This document shows positions 62,829-64,000 of a stretch of 64,000 nt of DNA, one piece after another. The stretch covers positions 90,322,501-90,386,500 of the forward strand of contig CM059582.1 of the NCBI GenBank assembly GCA_030407085.1, given 5' to 3'. The notes under the pieces are model-generated. The model had not been told where the DNA came from. It did not search any database and worked only from the letters and a program-made list of their open reading frames with translations. The DNA comes from Trichopria drosophilae. Lineage: Eukaryota; Arthropoda; Insecta; Hymenoptera; Diapriidae. Within the stretch, counting starts at the first letter, position 1. Every line of letters starts with the position of its first letter. Both the position numbers and the translations under genes were made by a program.

Positions 62829-64000
62829 CTAATTCTCTAAGTCTATCGGCAGCAACGCAAGCTGCGTAATCGGACGCTTAAGTGTAGTAGTCGCTAAACG
62901 TAAAGTGACGACGCGGCATACGCCGTCACTTCCAGGGTGACAAGCGGTCACTCGAGCAAGCGGCCACTTAGTAGGTGGCTGATTCGGACGCTTAACTAGC
63001 TCCATTTTGCCAACCGAGATTGGTTGTTTCGGAAATTGCCACTTAGATCGTTGCTGCAACGAGAGCATATAGTCGGAAGACCAGAGTCTCCAGAATCGTT
63101 CGACTAATTGACGGCAACACTGCCAACGAGACAGCCAATTGACGGGTACTTCCAGAAGCGATTCTTCTGGCACTGCATTTAATGGACCATGAATCAAAAA
63201 ATGTCCTGGAGTTAAGACTTGTAACTCGTCAATGTCGTCAGACAAAGGGCATATTGTACGTGAGTTCAATGTGGCTTCGATTTCGCATAGTACAGTCGAG
63301 AGCTCTTCGAACGTGGGGGTGTGATTGCCGAGCGTTCGCTTGAGGTGGAATTTCACGCTTTTGACCCCAGCCTCCCAGATACCCCCGAAATGGGGAGCGG
63401 CCGGAGGCATAAATTGCCAACGTACGCCATCTTGAGCCAACAAAATCTTAAACTCGTCATTCTGGGTTGCCCGACGAAACGCGCGGGACAGCTCCGATTC
63501 TGCCCCAACGAAGGTAGTGCCCTGATCACTATACAGGCATGACGGAATGCCGCGCCGCGATACAAACCGCTTGTATGCTGCAATGAACGCCGCAGAACTG
63601 TAATCAGAGACGAGTTCCAGGTGCAACGCCTTGACTGCAAAGCATACAAATAGCGCAATGTATGCCGCGTGCGATTTACGACCGCGACCACCACCGATCC
63701 GTACTTGTATAGGACCGGCGTAATCGAGCCCACAATGGACGAACGGGCGCTCTGAGTGCGAAATTCGCGGAGATGGAAAGTTTCCCATTGCCTGAGTGCA
63801 TAACTCTCCTCGAAGACGCGTACAAGTAAGGCATTTTGAGATAACTGACCGTATTATCTTTTTTGCCTGTACAATCCAAACCGATTGTCGTAGAGTGCGC
63901 AGCGTCAGCTGTATACCGCCGTGGAGGCAACGCAAGTGTATATAAACTACGAAAAGTCGGACAATGGGATGCGCGCACAGTGCAATCGGGTGTTTGACAT
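62829..64000 (-). CDS. pol: BEL/Pao polyprotein, integrase C-terminal part (partial)
   Basis: The open minus frame enters from beyond the window end and stops at 62829. The zinc domain (C-L-H-G-G ... C-L-T-C) is followed by the integrase core with D, D, E in G-L-D-Y-A-G-P, S-D-Q-G-T-T-F-V-G and G-G-I-W-E-A-G-V-K-S. A DUF5641-type C-terminus has L-S-R-W-Q and W-x-x-D-Y. This is characteristic of BEL/Pao retrotransposons. No break is seen in the visible part. Protease, RT and RNase H should lie to the right, outside the window. Confidence 0.93.
   Translation of the reverse strand, partial: VKHPIALCAHPIVRLFVVYIHLRCLHGGIQLTLRTLRQSVWIVQAKKIIRSVISKCLTCTRLRGELCTQAMGNFPSPRISHSERPFVHCGLDYAGPIQVRIGGGRGRKSHAAYIALFVCFAVKALHLELVSDYSSAAFIAAYKRFVSRRGIPSCLYSDQGTTFVGAESELSRAFRRATQNDEFKILLAQDGVRWQFMPPAAPHFGGIWEAGVKSVKFHLKRTLGNHTPTFEELSTVLCEIEATLNSRTICPLSDDIDELQVLTPGHFLIHGPLNAVPEESLLEVPVNWLSRWQCCRQLVERFWRLWSSDYMLSLQQRSKWQFPKQPISVGKMELVKRPNQPPTKWPLARVTACHPGSDGVCRVVTLRLATTTLKRPITQLALLPIDLEN

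Overview
This 64 kb window looks like AT-rich arthropod (almost certainly insect) chromosomal DNA in which nearly everything recognisable is mobile or virus-derived. Evidence for an insect host: R1-clade, Jockey-clade, Gypsy, BEL/Pao, hAT, mariner-like and CACTA-like elements side by side, GT-AG introns, TATA/AATAAA signals and no bacterial gene organisation. A hymenopteran is my guess from the family mix, not something shown by the sequence. Only one piece resembles an ordinary host gene: a short first coding exon at 27128-27263.

Layout. 1-1.75 kb: decayed transposase-like ORF fragments. 2.67-7.23 kb (minus): an R1-clade non-LTR reverse transcriptase fused to a Gypsy gag, followed by a Gypsy leader, primer-binding site and probable LTR (to ~9 kb). 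9.6-14.1 kb: an endogenous adintovirus/Polinton-like gene block (packaging ATPase fragment, phospholipase A2/pX-like minor protein, penton-like protein, intact capsid-like ORF, intact 285-aa ORF). 14.4-14.8 kb: tandem repeats. 16.06-22.55 kb: a TIR element with 91-bp tandem units, split by a palindromic mariner-like composite (16.78-19.64 kb) and a promoter-bearing candidate solo LTR (20.66-21.96 kb). 22.71-26.90 kb: a hAT transposon with perfect 8-bp target duplication, itself carrying a TA-flanked MITE, sitting about 230 bp upstream of the host exon. 28.08-29.84 kb (minus): 5'-truncated Jockey/CR1-type LINE. 30.5-31.3 kb: two MITEs. 32.42-40.08 kb: an inverted-repeat element hit by a full-length Jockey (9-bp duplication), which was in turn hit by a CACTA-like element. 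41.61-41.98 kb: tRNA-headed SINE whose tail resembles the LINE tail. 42.64-43.65 kb: TA-flanked TIR element inside unidentified ORF remnants. 45.13-55.96 kb: a foldback element split by a young 9.28 kb Gypsy retrotransposon. 56.18-62.23 kb: a second young Gypsy element (6.05 kb). 62.3-64 kb (minus): the 3' part of a BEL/Pao element running off the window.

The strongest candidates for something undescribed are (a) the 9.28 kb Gypsy element, whose unusually long 2.37 kb LTRs each hold a TATA box, a 191-codon ORF and a poly(A) signal in that order, so each LTR looks like a complete small gene; (b) the endogenous virus block, where the capsid-like and 285-aa frames are intact although adjacent genes are broken; (c) the CACTA-like element with dense palindromic subterminal motifs; and (d) the Gypsy-gag/R1 chimera. 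The coordinates of elements with target-site duplications are exact; those of decayed elements are approximate.
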